Positions 28,594 to 38,831 of a DNA stretch of 64,000 bases are shown here, one piece after another. The stretch covers positions 1-64,000 of the forward strand of contig JAISLI010000038.1 in NCBI GenBank assembly GCA_031291035.1. Direction: 5' to 3'. Numbering within the stretch: position 1 is the first letter of the stretch; the number at the start of each line of letters is the position of its first letter. This DNA is from Desulfovibrio sp. (lineage in GTDB: Bacteria; Desulfobacterota; Desulfovibrionia; Desulfovibrionales; Desulfovibrionaceae). The position numbers were made by a program, and so were the translations under genes. The notes beneath the pieces are model-generated. The model was not told where the DNA came from. It made no database searches and saw nothing but the letters and a program-made list of their open reading frames with translations.

Positions 28594-29412
28594 TTATTCC
28601 ACTTGGATGCAGTATTTGGTCGCATAAACCTCCCCTGAACCATGCAAAAAATAGCTCATCATGTCATAGGCATATACATAGCTCGCCACAGCCAGGCCAG
28701 CAGATTTAATGTGGCCTAACAGTTTTGCCAACGCTTTCTTATGCGTGGGCATAGTCCCTTTATGAGCAAGAATGGCATATGCTCCTTCCGGTTTGACATG
28801 CAATTGGGAGCGTGGCGTTGAGCGTGTTGCCCGGCTGAACAAATATCGCCCCAGATACATTTCGTGTTCTTCACCATCGCGGTCCAGAACCATGCCAAAC
28901 GGCAAGCGTGGCTTTCTTTGCTTTGTCGCAAAGAAATCAAAGTATTCCACGAAGCGTTCAACAATTTCAGACAAAGAATCCACTGGAAAGGGCACGGTAG
29001 GCAAAAACTCCAGCCGTTCTTCTTCCTGCCTCTGCACCATGAAGGTGTCATAGGTGAAATCCAACGCTTCGCGAGTGTATGTCAGCATGTCCTTAAGCGT
29101 ATGCTCCCGATGAGCCAGTTGCTCTCTCTCCTTTCTGAGAATAACACGCTTGGCTTCAAACAAAGCTAAAAAATCCTCGGTGCTCTTGCCGTGGACATAC
29201 TCTTTGATCTCCTTCAAAGAACTACCTGTTTCTTTAAACACCGCAATCATGTCGAAATCGAAAAACTGTTCCACGCCGTAACGGCGGTAGCCCTTACCGG
29301 ATATATGCTTTGGCTTGAGAAGATTGACGGCATCGTAATGAAAAAGGGTCTGCTTCGTTACTTTGCATATCTTCGCAAATTCTCCGGTAGATAACATATT
29401 TTTTTTATTCAT
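28594..29412 (-). CDS. MerR-family transcriptional regulator with C-terminal effector-binding-like region
   Basis: MLSTGEFAKICKVTKQTLFHYDAVNLLKPKHISGKGYRRYGVEQFFDFDMI. Confidence 0.88.
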   Translation of the reverse strand: MNKKNMLSTGEFAKICKVTKQTLFHYDAVNLLKPKHISGKGYRRYGVEQFFDFDMIAVFKETGSSLKEIKEYVHGKSTEDFLALFEAKRVILRKEREQLAHREHTLKDMLTYTREALDFTYDTFMVQRQEEERLEFLPTVPFPVDSLSEIVERFVEYFDFFATKQRKPRLPFGMVLDRDGEEHEMYLGRYLFSRATRSTPRSQLHVKPEGAYAILAHKGTMPTHKKALAKLLGHIKSAGLAVASYVYAYDMMSYFLHGSGEVYATKYCIQVE

Positions 29413-29423
29413 AAAAAAATATC

Positions 29424-29454
29424 TTGCCTATATTGTTACAAGATACCGTAGGAT
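29424..29454 (+). promoter_or_regulatory. MerR-type elongated-spacer promoter of the RND operon
   Basis: TTGCCT-N19-TAGGAT with dyad TATATTGTTACAAGATA inside the spacer, in the merR/RND divergent region. Confidence 0.6.
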
Positions 29455-29565
29455 AGCAAAAAGTCAATGGAAAATTGAATGGACATACACGTTTTCAGTT
29501 CAGTGGTTTCAGGGAGTTCGTCTTCTTAGCCGGATAGTAATGCCTCAAAAAATACCGAGGAGAAA

Positions 29566-30774
29566 ATGGATACGAAATTTGCGAAAACGGCTTTGTTACT
29601 TTTCTACCTTTTGGCGATTGGGGGGTGCGAAGAGAAAACATCGCCCGCCGGATTGGCGGAGGTCCGCTATTTCGTTGTTTCGGAAGAACGCATAACGCTT
29701 ACAACCAATCTCCCGGGAAGGGTGTCCGCACTTGTAATATCGGAAGTGCGTCCTCAGGTGGACGGAATCATCCTTGAGCGTCTTTTTGAAGAAGGCGCCG
29801 ATGTGGTGGAAGGACAGGTCTTGTTCCGGATTGACCCCGCCATCTATCAGGCGACTTATAACACAGCCAGGGCCACGTTGGAGGAGGCGGAAGCCAATGT
29901 GACTGCCCTGGCCTTGCTGGAAAAGCGTTACCGCAATCTGGCACGGACAAACGCCATCAGCCAGCAGGATCTTGATAACGCCATCTCCGACCACGGACAA
30001 GCCAGAGCGCGTATCGCCAGAGCAAAAGCCGAATTGGAAGCCGCCGCCATCAATTTTGCCTACACGAAGATAAAAGCTCCTGTTTCTGGGCGTATCGGGG
30101 CCTCCGCCGTTACGCCTGGAGCCTTGGTCACGGCGAACCAGCCAGCGGCGTTGGCTGTTATTCAACAGACATCCCAAGTTTATGTAGACATCACGCAATC
30201 CAGTGCGGACACCATCCGTCTGCGCCGCGCAATGGCGCAGGGAAAAATGAAATCCAACGTCAACGCGGCAAAAGTACGCCTGATCCTGGAAGATGGTTCC
30301 CCATATACTCCGGTTGCCCACGACTTGGAAAGCAATATGCCGGAATGGATTTTTGGCGATTTGCTTTTCTCTGAAATTTCCGTTGGGCAGACAACCGGCA
30401 CCGTTTCACTACGAGCCATTTTCAACAATCCCGATGGGGTACTTTTGCCGGGCATGTATGTAACTGCGATCATTGAGGAAGGATCTCTGGACAATGCTGT
30501 GCTGATTCCCCAAGGCTGTGTGCTTTCCGGCGGCTCCGGTGAATACTTTGTGTATATCCTCCACAAAGAAGGCTTCGGAGAAGACCTTTTCCGGGTTGAA
30601 CGCCGCGTAATTACAGTTGTCCGCTCCTTGGGAAATCGTTGGATTGTCAAGTCCGGACTGTCTTTCGGGGAGAATATTGTGGTTGAGGGACTTCAGAAAG
30701 TCGCTCCAGAAAAGACCGTAAAAGGCGTATTAGTCGCTCAATCGGCCGTGTCGTCCATTACGGAAAGGAGATAG
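29566..30774 (+). CDS. RND efflux periplasmic adaptor (AcrA/MexA family lipoprotein)
   Basis: Lipobox AIGGC; VRPQVDGIILERLFEEGADVVEGQVLFRIDPAIYQA; INFAYTKIKAPVSGRIG. Confidence 0.93.
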   Translation: MDTKFAKTALLLFYLLAIGGCEEKTSPAGLAEVRYFVVSEERITLTTNLPGRVSALVISEVRPQVDGIILERLFEEGADVVEGQVLFRIDPAIYQATYNTARATLEEAEANVTALALLEKRYRNLARTNAISQQDLDNAISDHGQARARIARAKAELEAAAINFAYTKIKAPVSGRIGASAVTPGALVTANQPAALAVIQQTSQVYVDITQSSADTIRLRRAMAQGKMKSNVNAAKVRLILEDGSPYTPVAHDLESNMPEWIFGDLLFSEISVGQTTGTVSLRAIFNNPDGVLLPGMYVTAIIEEGSLDNAVLIPQGCVLSGGSGEYFVYILHKEGFGEDLFRVERRVITVVRSLGNRWIVKSGLSFGENIVVEGLQKVAPEKTVKGVLVAQSAVSSITERR

Positions 30775-30777
30775 GTA

Positions 30778-33700
30778 ATGGCGGCATTTTTCATCAACAG
30801 ACCAATTTTCGCCTGGGTTATCGCCTTCATGATTATGATGGCCGGAGCGCTTGCCGTCCGTACACTTCCGATAGCCCAATATCCCGATATCGCTTTGCCG
30901 CAGATAGGAATTTTCGGGCAATATCCCGGCGCGTCGGCAATCATTGTCGATCAGAGCGTAACCCAGGTTATTGAGCAGCAGATGAAAGGACTCGACAACC
31001 TTCTGTACATGCGTTCCTCCAGTGATTCTTTCGGTAACGTGGAGATGTCTTTCTCGTTCGCCTCCGGCACCAATATCGACATTGCCCAGGTGCAGGTGCA
31101 GAACAAGCTGCAACAGGCCATGCCCCAGTTGCCGGAAGCTGTGCAGCGGCAAGGCGTGCAGGTTTACAAAGCTGTGCAAAATTCCTTCATGACCATCGCC
31201 TTTTATGCCGAAGACGATGCCATGCGGGCCAACGACATCAGCGATTATGTAGCCAGCCACCTGCTTGATCCGCTCAGTCGGGTTCAGGGAGTCGGCTCAA
31301 CCACGCTGTATGGCGGTCAAAACGCCATGCGCATCTGGTGCAACCCTGAAAAAATGCGGCAGTACAAACTCAACCCCCAAGATATTATTGCCGCCGTTCA
31401 GGATCAAAACGCCCAAGTCGCCGGTGGACAGGTCGGCGCGGCCCCCGCTCCTCCGGGGCAGGAAATCAGTATCACTGTCAATGCCTCCTCCCGGCTGGAA
31501 ACGGTGGAAGAATTCGAGCGGATACGCCTGCGCGTGGAAGAGGACGGGTCCGTACTGCGCCTTGGTGGTGTGGCGCGAATTGAGTTGAATGAAGAAAATT
31601 TTATGGGGCGGACCTGGTATAACGGGCGTCATGGCGTCGGTGTGGGCGTCAAGCTGGCCTCCGGAGCCAATGTTCTTGATACGACATACGGCATCAAGGC
31701 GGAACTGGAATCGCTGGCGCGCTTTTTCCCGCCCGGACTCAAGTATGCCTATGCCGATGACCGTGCGCCGATTGTGGAAAAATCCATTGCTGCGGTGGCG
31801 CGAACCTTGTTTGAGGCCATCGCGCTCGTTGTGGCGGTGATGTTTCTGTTCATGCAAAGTTTTCGGGCGACTATCATTCCTGCCATTGCCGTGCCGGTGG
31901 TTCTCTTGGGCGTGTTCGCGGTGCTCGCGGCTGCCGGGTTTTCCATCAATACCCTGACTATGTTCGGAATGGTGCTGGCCATCGGTCTGCTGGTGGATGA
32001 CGCTATTGTCGTGATCGAAAACGTGGAGCGCCTCATGCGGGACGAAAAACTTCCCCCCAAGGATGCGGCTCTCAAGTCCATGAAGCAGATAACCGGCGCA
32101 CTGGTTGGTGTTGCCGTGGTTATTTCCGCCGTGTTTGTGCCGATGGCCTTTATGTCCGGCTCCACCGGGGTCATCTACCGGCAGTTTTCCATCACCATTG
32201 TTACTTCCATGATTCTGTCTGTAATTGTTGCCCTTGTGCTGACACCGGCGCTTTGCGCCACCATGCTGCGGATCCACGCGCATGAGGCCCGCGAAGGTTT
32301 TTTCGGAAGGTTCAATCAATGGTTTGACAGGCTTACCAGGCGATACTCTGTCCGAGTCCGTAAGCAGTTACAAAAAACCAAACGCTGGACGGCGCTGTTT
32401 GTTGCGGCACTCGCGGCGTGCGCGGTTATGTTTATTAATCTGCCAACCGCTTTCCTGCCGGATGAAGATCAGGGGATATTGTTCGTTGATGTGAACTTGC
32501 CGCCTGGAGCCGCTTTTGAACGGACGGAAAAAATACTGCATGAGATTGATGCGTATTTCCGCAACGACGAAAAAGAATCCGTGCAGAGCGTCATGATTGT
32601 TATGGGTTGGGGCTTCAGCGGCACCGGGCAGGGTTCGGCAATGGTGTTTGCCATGCTCAAAGACTGGAGCGAGCGGGGTAAGGGGCAAGGCGCCTTTGAG
32701 ATCATGGAGCGGGCAACGGCAAAGTTTTCTTCCATACCGGGAGCGGAAATATTTGTTATGGCTCCGCCTGCGGTCATGGAACTCGGCACCTCTTCCGGCT
32801 TTGACATGGAGTTGATGGATCGGGGCTCCAACGGCCATATTGCCTTGATGCAAGCCAAAAACATCTTGCTGCAAAACGCGGCAGGCAGTCCGGAGATTTC
32901 TTATGCCCGCTACAGCGGCCTTGAAGATGCCGGGCAGTACGAGTTGAAAATAGACAGTGACAAAGCCGGGGCATTCAGCTTGACCAGGGGGGATATCAAT
33001 GCGGCGCTCAACGCTTATTGGGGAGGTGAATACATCAACGATTTTTCCGATAAAGGCAGAACGAAAAAGGTCCATTTACAGGCCGAACCCGCTTACCGCA
33101 CCAGCGTGGACGACTTTTACAGATACTATGTGCGGAACGCCAAGGGGGAAATGGTGCCGTTTTCCAGTTTCCTCCAGGTGAAAACCATTACGGCGTCCCC
33201 CAAGCTGACGCGCTACCAGGGCGCTCCGTCCGTGAAAATCGAAGGAGCGGCAGCTCCTGGCAAAAGTTCGGGACAGGCAATGGCGGCAATGGAAGCACTC
33301 GCGGCTGAACTTCCCGCCGGGTTCGATTTCGCCTGGACAGGGCTTTCGTTTCAGGAGCGGATGTCCGGGAACCAAGCTCCGATGCTGTACGCCATTTCCA
33401 TTATAGTTGTTTTTATGAGCCTAGCGGCGCTGTATGAAAGCTGGACAATTCCTTTCGCCGTGCTCATGGCTGTGCCCACAGGACTTATCGGGGCGCTCGG
33501 CGGCATGTATCTGCGCGGGATGGACAACGATATGTATTTCCAGATTGCCCTGCTGACCATCGTCGGCCTGTCCGCCAAAAACTCCATTCTAATTGTGGAG
33601 TTTGCCAGAACACTGCATCAGGCCGGCAAGGAATTGACCGCAGCCGCTGTAGAAGCCTCACGTCTCCGTCTGCGTCCTATCATCATGACATCGCTGTGCT

Positions 33701-33876
33701 TCATCCTCGGTGTTATTCCACTTGCTGTCAGCAGCGGAGCTGGTTCCGGTGCGCAGAACGCACTTGGCACTGCGGTCATGGCGGGCATGATCACGGCCAC
33801 CGGTTTGGGGATTTATTATACGCCTCTGTTTTTCGTTCTGGTAACAAAGTTCTTCAGCCGAAAAAAAGAACAATAA
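30778..33876 (+). CDS. RND efflux inner-membrane transporter (AcrB/MexB, HAE1 family)
   Basis: 1032 aa; FFINRPIFAWVIAFMIMMAGALAVRTLPIAQYPDIA; LAIGLLVDDAIVVIENVERLM; GLSAKNSILIVEFA. Confidence 0.96.
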   Translation: MAAFFINRPIFAWVIAFMIMMAGALAVRTLPIAQYPDIALPQIGIFGQYPGASAIIVDQSVTQVIEQQMKGLDNLLYMRSSSDSFGNVEMSFSFASGTNIDIAQVQVQNKLQQAMPQLPEAVQRQGVQVYKAVQNSFMTIAFYAEDDAMRANDISDYVASHLLDPLSRVQGVGSTTLYGGQNAMRIWCNPEKMRQYKLNPQDIIAAVQDQNAQVAGGQVGAAPAPPGQEISITVNASSRLETVEEFERIRLRVEEDGSVLRLGGVARIELNEENFMGRTWYNGRHGVGVGVKLASGANVLDTTYGIKAELESLARFFPPGLKYAYADDRAPIVEKSIAAVARTLFEAIALVVAVMFLFMQSFRATIIPAIAVPVVLLGVFAVLAAAGFSINTLTMFGMVLAIGLLVDDAIVVIENVERLMRDEKLPPKDAALKSMKQITGALVGVAVVISAVFVPMAFMSGSTGVIYRQFSITIVTSMILSVIVALVLTPALCATMLRIHAHEAREGFFGRFNQWFDRLTRRYSVRVRKQLQKTKRWTALFVAALAACAVMFINLPTAFLPDEDQGILFVDVNLPPGAAFERTEKILHEIDAYFRNDEKESVQSVMIVMGWGFSGTGQGSAMVFAMLKDWSERGKGQGAFEIMERATAKFSSIPGAEIFVMAPPAVMELGTSSGFDMELMDRGSNGHIALMQAKNILLQNAAGSPEISYARYSGLEDAGQYELKIDSDKAGAFSLTRGDINAALNAYWGGEYINDFSDKGRTKKVHLQAEPAYRTSVDDFYRYYVRNAKGEMVPFSSFLQVKTITASPKLTRYQGAPSVKIEGAAAPGKSSGQAMAAMEALAAELPAGFDFAWTGLSFQERMSGNQAPMLYAISIIVVFMSLAALYESWTIPFAVLMAVPTGLIGALGGMYLRGMDNDMYFQIALLTIVGLSAKNSILIVEFARTLHQAGKELTAAAVEASRLRLRPIIMTSLCFILGVIPLAVSSGAGSGAQNALGTAVMAGMITATGLGIYYTPLFFVLVTKFFSRKKEQ

Positions 33877-33904
33877 AACGCTTACTTTTTAAAAGCAGTC
33901 TAGG

Positions 33905-34110
33905 TCGTGTTGACACTATTTTAGAGCCAAAAGAATACAGGTCATCGCTCTCGCCCCATGTACACATTCCCGAATTCTTTCGGCAAAGCACGCCATTTGC
34001 ACCCGTTTTTTGCCGTATTTTGGAGGGCCATGGCAGATCCTGTTCGTTTCGACAGGTTTTTTGCATCATGCAGTGCATTTCCTGGTGCAGAACGGTACAG
34101 TATTCCACCT
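33905..34110 (-). pseudogene. remnant of an IS5-like transposase
   Basis: Minus strand reads ...ALQNTAKNGCKWRALPKEFGN..., the conserved N-terminal motif of IS5-group transposases, then frameshifted. Confidence 0.65.
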
Positions 34111-34299
34111 TCTTTTTGCTAGATATTTCAAAAAGTTGATCTTTTTTCAGGACCGACTACTTATATCGGGCATATCATGTGCTCGCGACACGCCCGGTGT
34201 GCCCGGACTTGAAAAAATTGCCGGACACGGCTATCTTGAAGTTGCGGCATATTGGCGCAGTTTCAATCTTACCGGACAGTACGTGCGTCAGCGCCGCAA

Positions 34300-34473
34300 G
34301 TCAGAGCGGTTCACGAATGAAACGAGTGAACCGCTCCGCAAAGATTTGCCGGCAAATCCTTGCCGTGAAACAGGAGAGGGCGGGCTTTGCCCGCCGCCCG
34401 CCCATGAGGCGCAGGCGAAACCGCGTTTCGCCGTAAAGCGCCGAAGGGAGCGTTTCAAAAGCAAAATGTTCTA
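34300..34473 (+). repeat. modular palindromic intergenic repeat, right copy of the nif/RND block
   Basis: AGAGCGGTTCACGAATGAAACGAGTGAACCGCTC + CGCAAAGATTTGCCGGCAAATCCTTGCCG + ...CGCCGAAGGGAGCGTTTCAAAAGCAAAATGTTCTA. Confidence 0.85.
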
Positions 34474-34497
34474 ATTGCTCTATAATGCGGGGGCGTT

Positions 34498-36270
34498 ATG
34501 AAGCGTATTCTGTTGTGGGGATCGGGTGTCGCGGCACTATTGATTGTCGCCGTTGTTGTGGCGATCAGCCGGATTGACGCCGATTTTATAATAAAACGGA
34601 TTGCCGGGACAACAGAGCGGACGACAGGAAAAGCTCTTCTGTGTGAAACCACGCCGGACATTTCGTTTTTTCCGCCCGGGGTCTCGCTGGGCAAGGCCCG
34701 TTGGGGCGAAATATCCGAGGGGCGGGGTATGGCCGCCACCATACAAAGCGGCGTGATTGTGCTGGAGTTGGCGCCGCTGCTGTCCGGCAGTGTGGTGGTG
34801 CGCGAAATTCGCCTGGACAACCCCGTGTTTGAAATGCGGGGAAGCGAGGCGGTCCCCGCTAAAGGAAAGAACGCTTCTTCCGTCGCCGGCCCTTCAGTCG
34901 CGCCTCCGGACTTTCCCGCCGATCTGCCGGTTGAGCTGGAGCGGATGGTGTTGCGCCGGGGCGAAGTTATCTGGGACGATGGAAGCGGAAAACGCGCCCA
35001 TATAAAAAACATAAATTTTTCCCTGGAGAATGTGCGTCGTCGTGAAGACGCCTCCATCCAGTGCGATTTCGCCTTTGATTTTGCCCAGAACAAAACCGGC
35101 GGCTTCTCGGGAACCCTGGCTCTGGATACAAAAATCCGCTATGAAGCGGCGGCTCTGAATTTCCGGCAATCTTCCGTCACCGTTACGCCGCTGGGGGGGC
35201 GCATACACAAGGATGCCGGGCCTGTCCGTTTTGCGGGCGAAGGCGTTTTTGACCTCCGGCAGCAAAGTTTGCGCCTGACGACTCTGCGGCTGGCTTTGCC
35301 GCATAATGTAAAAATACAGGGTGATATCGAGATGCTTCTCGAAAAAACCATTGCATTGAAGGGGAAGATACAGGCCGGGGTTATTCCGGTGGACAGCTAT
35401 CTTGCGCTATTGCGGGAGCCCGACCCTTCAGCGGCGAAAAACTTGGGCGCGGCGAACAACACCGCGAAAAAGCAATCTGCCTCCGACGAGGAAACGCCGT
35501 GGCCGGCTGTGGATGCGCATATATCCGTATCAGGCGTACGATACGGCAAGCTGGCGGTCAATGACATTGCCGTTGACATAAGAGGGGAAAACGGAAAATA
35601 CGCCCTGACTTCCCTGAGTTGCGAGCTTGGCACCGGAGGCGTGCTCACGGGCGGGGCGGACATAAATATGCCGGACAGGGGGTATGCGACAAAATTCGCG
35701 GCGCGGGGCGTAAACATCGGCAACCTGCTTGAAGCCCTGCACAAGGGCCGTCCGGCGGAAGGCACGGCTGACCTGAACGCGGATGTGAGCATACGGGGCG
35801 GGAATTCAAAGGAATTTATGGCAACTTTGGACGGCGGAGGACTTTTTGAAGCCCGTGGCGTGCGCGTTGCCGCCCTCTCCTCCCTGCCGCAAACAATACC
35901 CGGAATGTCCGCGCTCTCCGCGCCGCTTCAGCTTGTGCGCATCCCTTTTACGGCGCGTAATGGTGAAGTCACGGCCCAACCCGTTACCGTAACCTCACAG
36001 GGGATTGACGCGAAAGGACGCGCTCTGGCAAGCCTGCCCAAAGAGCATTTGGACGCCACCGCGACAGTGCGGCTTCTTGGGCTGAACCTTCCCGTTTATG
36101 CCAGGGGGCCATTCGGCAACCTTTCTTACGGACTGGATCCCGAATTTACCCTGCCGGGCATCAAAGGCGCCTCGGATGCGCTTTCCGGCGCGGGCAAAAA
36201 AGCGGGCGACACGGTCAAAAAAGGAAAACAGGGGACAGAAAGGCTTGTCAAGGGGCTTTTCGGCAGGTAG
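34498..36270 (+). CDS. AsmA-family protein
   Basis: N-terminal TM, ISRIDADFIIKRIAGTTERTTGKALL...SFFPPGVSLGKARW, AsmA C-terminal region. Confidence 0.75.
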   Translation: MKRILLWGSGVAALLIVAVVVAISRIDADFIIKRIAGTTERTTGKALLCETTPDISFFPPGVSLGKARWGEISEGRGMAATIQSGVIVLELAPLLSGSVVVREIRLDNPVFEMRGSEAVPAKGKNASSVAGPSVAPPDFPADLPVELERMVLRRGEVIWDDGSGKRAHIKNINFSLENVRRREDASIQCDFAFDFAQNKTGGFSGTLALDTKIRYEAAALNFRQSSVTVTPLGGRIHKDAGPVRFAGEGVFDLRQQSLRLTTLRLALPHNVKIQGDIEMLLEKTIALKGKIQAGVIPVDSYLALLREPDPSAAKNLGAANNTAKKQSASDEETPWPAVDAHISVSGVRYGKLAVNDIAVDIRGENGKYALTSLSCELGTGGVLTGGADINMPDRGYATKFAARGVNIGNLLEALHKGRPAEGTADLNADVSIRGGNSKEFMATLDGGGLFEARGVRVAALSSLPQTIPGMSALSAPLQLVRIPFTARNGEVTAQPVTVTSQGIDAKGRALASLPKEHLDATATVRLLGLNLPVYARGPFGNLSYGLDPEFTLPGIKGASDALSGAGKKAGDTVKKGKQGTERLVKGLFGR

Positions 36271-36446
36271 ATTGCGGATGCAAATCCGCCGCGCGCATGC
36301 GGTAATTGCGGCAATGCTTTGCCAGGATACACCGCGCGCGAGGCTAAAGGTTTTCTCCGTTCTGACGTTAATTGCTTGTGTGTGGTTTTCCCAAACTGTG
36401 GGCTGTGTAATCATTGTACTGAAATTGAGCCAACAGGCGGCGAAAT

Positions 36447-37295
36447 ATGTATCTGTTGATCGGCCTCTTTATCGTTGCGGCATCGGTTGGCGTCGGCTAT
36501 ACCATGTCCCACGGCGAATGGGGCGTACTATTTCAACCAGCTGAATTCATTATTATTTTAGGTTGCGGCTTGGGAGCCTTTTTCGGTTCACAGACAAAAT
36601 ACACCTTTGGGCTGATAGTCAAAAGTTTAAAACACCTTTTTTCGGATCCCGGTTCCAGCAAAAATCACTATCTGGAAACATTGGCGCTTTTATACGCCCT
36701 TTTTTCAAAAATGCACAGGGAAGGCGTCATCAGCATTGAAAGCGATGTGGAAAGGCCGGAATCCAGCCCCATTTTCAGCAAATTTCCCAATGTCGCCAAC
36801 GACGCGAGACTCGTTAACTTCATCGGCGATACGTTGCGCGTGTACCTGACCACGGGTGACCCGGCCGATATCGACAGCCTCATGGATGTGGATATGAAAA
36901 CCATGCACGAGGAAGGACTGCTGCCCGCCCACGCCGTAAGCCACATGGCCGAATCCCTGCCAGGCATGGGCATTGTGGCCTGTGTTCTCGGCGTTGTTCT
37001 GACCATGGGCAAAATCAACGAACCCCCTGAAGTGCTCGGCCATCACATCGGCGCGGCGCTTGTCGGCACTTTTTTCGGCATTCTCACCTGCTACGGCCTG
37101 TTTGGCCCCATGGGATCCAAGCTGGAAAATTTTGTCTCCGAAGAACATTTTTATTATCATGCCGTCAAGGAGGCCGTGTCCGCCGCCATTCGCGGTTCCA
37201 CGCCGCTGATTGCCGTGGAGTACGGCCGTCGGGCCATACCGTATCCGTTTCGCCCGAATTTTCTGGAAATGGAAGAAAAGCTGAAGAGCGGTTAA
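36447..37295 (+). CDS. motA: flagellar motor stator protein MotA
   Basis: LHEEGLLPAHAVSHMAESLPGMGIVACVLGVVLTMGKINEPPEVLGHHIGAALVGTFFGI-like MotA signature. Confidence 0.92.
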   Translation: MYLLIGLFIVAASVGVGYTMSHGEWGVLFQPAEFIIILGCGLGAFFGSQTKYTFGLIVKSLKHLFSDPGSSKNHYLETLALLYALFSKMHREGVISIESDVERPESSPIFSKFPNVANDARLVNFIGDTLRVYLTTGDPADIDSLMDVDMKTMHEEGLLPAHAVSHMAESLPGMGIVACVLGVVLTMGKINEPPEVLGHHIGAALVGTFFGILTCYGLFGPMGSKLENFVSEEHFYYHAVKEAVSAAIRGSTPLIAVEYGRRAIPYPFRPNFLEMEEKLKSG

Positions 37296-37318
37296 TCGAG
37301 AAAATACGGAGGCCGGTT

Positions 37319-38029
37319 ATGGCTGGAGGTGCATGGAAAGTAGCGTATGCCGACTTTGTGACGGCAATGATGGCCTTTTTTCTGCTGCTCTGGATTCTCA
37401 ACATGGTTCCACCGGAGACCAAAGCCGGCTTGGCGGCCTATTTCAGCGGCGAACGCAATTTTGACTCAAGTTCCACCTCGCCGGTGTCCAACAATCCTTT
37501 TATTCACAATACCGACAAAATAGACGCGCGCGATTTTAAAATGACGGAAGTGGAAAAATCCCATTACGCCATTGCCCAGAAACTCAGGCAGATGCTCATG
37601 GCTGACGCCGTTCCGCAAAGTTCTTCCGGCATCAGCGCCGATGACGTTGGTGTGCAGTTGCATATCAACTCGGATGTCATGTTCAGGGCGGGTGCGGTGG
37701 AACTTTTGCCCGAAGGCGAAAAAATTTTACAGAGCGTGCTGGCAATACTGCTGGACTACAACCTCTACCTCGTTGTGCGGGGGCATGCCGACCCGCAAGA
37801 GGCGCGCCCGCCGTATGCCTCATGCTGGGAATTGTCGGGAGCGCGGGCCGCCGCCATGGTGCATTACCTGGCCGACAAAGGCATCAAGCCCACGCGCATG
37901 CGGGGAGTTGCCTACGGCGATACGCGTCCGCTCAAACCCGGCATAGACGAAAAAAGTCGGGCCGCCAACCGGCGTGTGGAGTTTTTTTTCCATCGCCCGG
38001 AAGTCATGTCCTACAGCATTGTGTACTGA
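37319..38029 (+). CDS. motB: flagellar motor protein MotB
   Basis: GGAWKVAYADFVTAMMAFFLLLWILNM; OmpA-like LVVRGHADPQEARPPYASCWELSGARAAAMVHYL. Confidence 0.92.
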   Translation: MAGGAWKVAYADFVTAMMAFFLLLWILNMVPPETKAGLAAYFSGERNFDSSSTSPVSNNPFIHNTDKIDARDFKMTEVEKSHYAIAQKLRQMLMADAVPQSSSGISADDVGVQLHINSDVMFRAGAVELLPEGEKILQSVLAILLDYNLYLVVRGHADPQEARPPYASCWELSGARAAAMVHYLADKGIKPTRMRGVAYGDTRPLKPGIDEKSRAANRRVEFFFHRPEVMSYSIVY

Positions 38030-38055
38030 CCCCCCTTTTTTGGGCGCGGCCTTTT

Positions 38056-38751
38056 TTACGGAGTAAAGCTTTCGCCCGGCTTTACATCAATACAGCGGCA
38101 ATCCGGACAGCGCAGGGCAAGTTCGTTTTTGAAATCCTCCGTGCTCTGCGCCAGGGCCGGAAAAGTGCCCCAGTGCATGGGCACTGTCGCTTTGCATTGC
38201 AGGAGCTTGCAGGCCAGCGCGGCCTGACGGGCATCCATGGTAAAAAGTCCGCCAACCGGCAACAAGGCCACGTCAATAGAGTATAATTCACCCCAGAGTT
38301 TCATTCCGCCGAAAACGCATGTATCACCGGCGTGGTAAATCGTAACTCCATCTGGCATGGTGATGATGTAGCCGGCCGGCGCGCCCGACTCGCTTGAGTG
38401 GAAGGCTTGGGTCATTGTCACGCTCAGTCCTTTGCGGGTTATCGTGCCGCCCATATTAAAACCAATGCCGTTCAACACCTGGTTTTCCGGAAGACCGGCC
38501 TGTACGAGTCTGGCGGCCGTGCCCACAATGGCGCCCAGCATTGCGCCTGTCTTTTTGCAGACGGCCACGGCTTCCCCGACATGGTCAGCGTGATCATGGG
38601 TGACGAGAACCATATCAATCAGACCGCTTTGGTCCGCCGTCATGCCGCAACCCGGCGGGAAAAACGGGTCGATCAGCACCGCGGCCTTTTCCGTGGGGCC
38701 CGAAAAGCAAATTTTGAAGGCTGAATGCCCGTACCACGTTATTTCGCTCAT
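38056..38751 (-). CDS. metal-dependent hydrolase, UPF0173 family (metallo-beta-lactamase fold)
   Basis: [11 protein letters not shown]...[13 protein letters not shown]...[15 protein letters not shown]...VPMHWGTFP. Confidence 0.88.
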   Translation of the reverse strand: MSEITWYGHSAFKICFSGPTEKAAVLIDPFFPPGCGMTADQSGLIDMVLVTHDHADHVGEAVAVCKKTGAMLGAIVGTAARLVQAGLPENQVLNGIGFNMGGTITRKGLSVTMTQAFHSSESGAPAGYIITMPDGVTIYHAGDTCVFGGMKLWGELYSIDVALLPVGGLFTMDARQAALACKLLQCKATVPMHWGTFPALAQSTEDFKNELALRCPDCRCIDVKPGESFTP

Positions 38752-38831
38752 AATCCCCTCCTTGTTCACAGAGCGATCTCGCTCCGAGATTGTCGCTTTC
38801 GGCGGAGTAAATCCGCGTTAATTTGCTTTAG

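Noticed and set aside
36275-36446. Small ORF between asmA and motA (MQIRRAHAVIAAMLCQDTPRARLKVFSVLTL...)
   Set aside because: Runs out of frame into motA and has no clear RBS or conservation signal; not supported.
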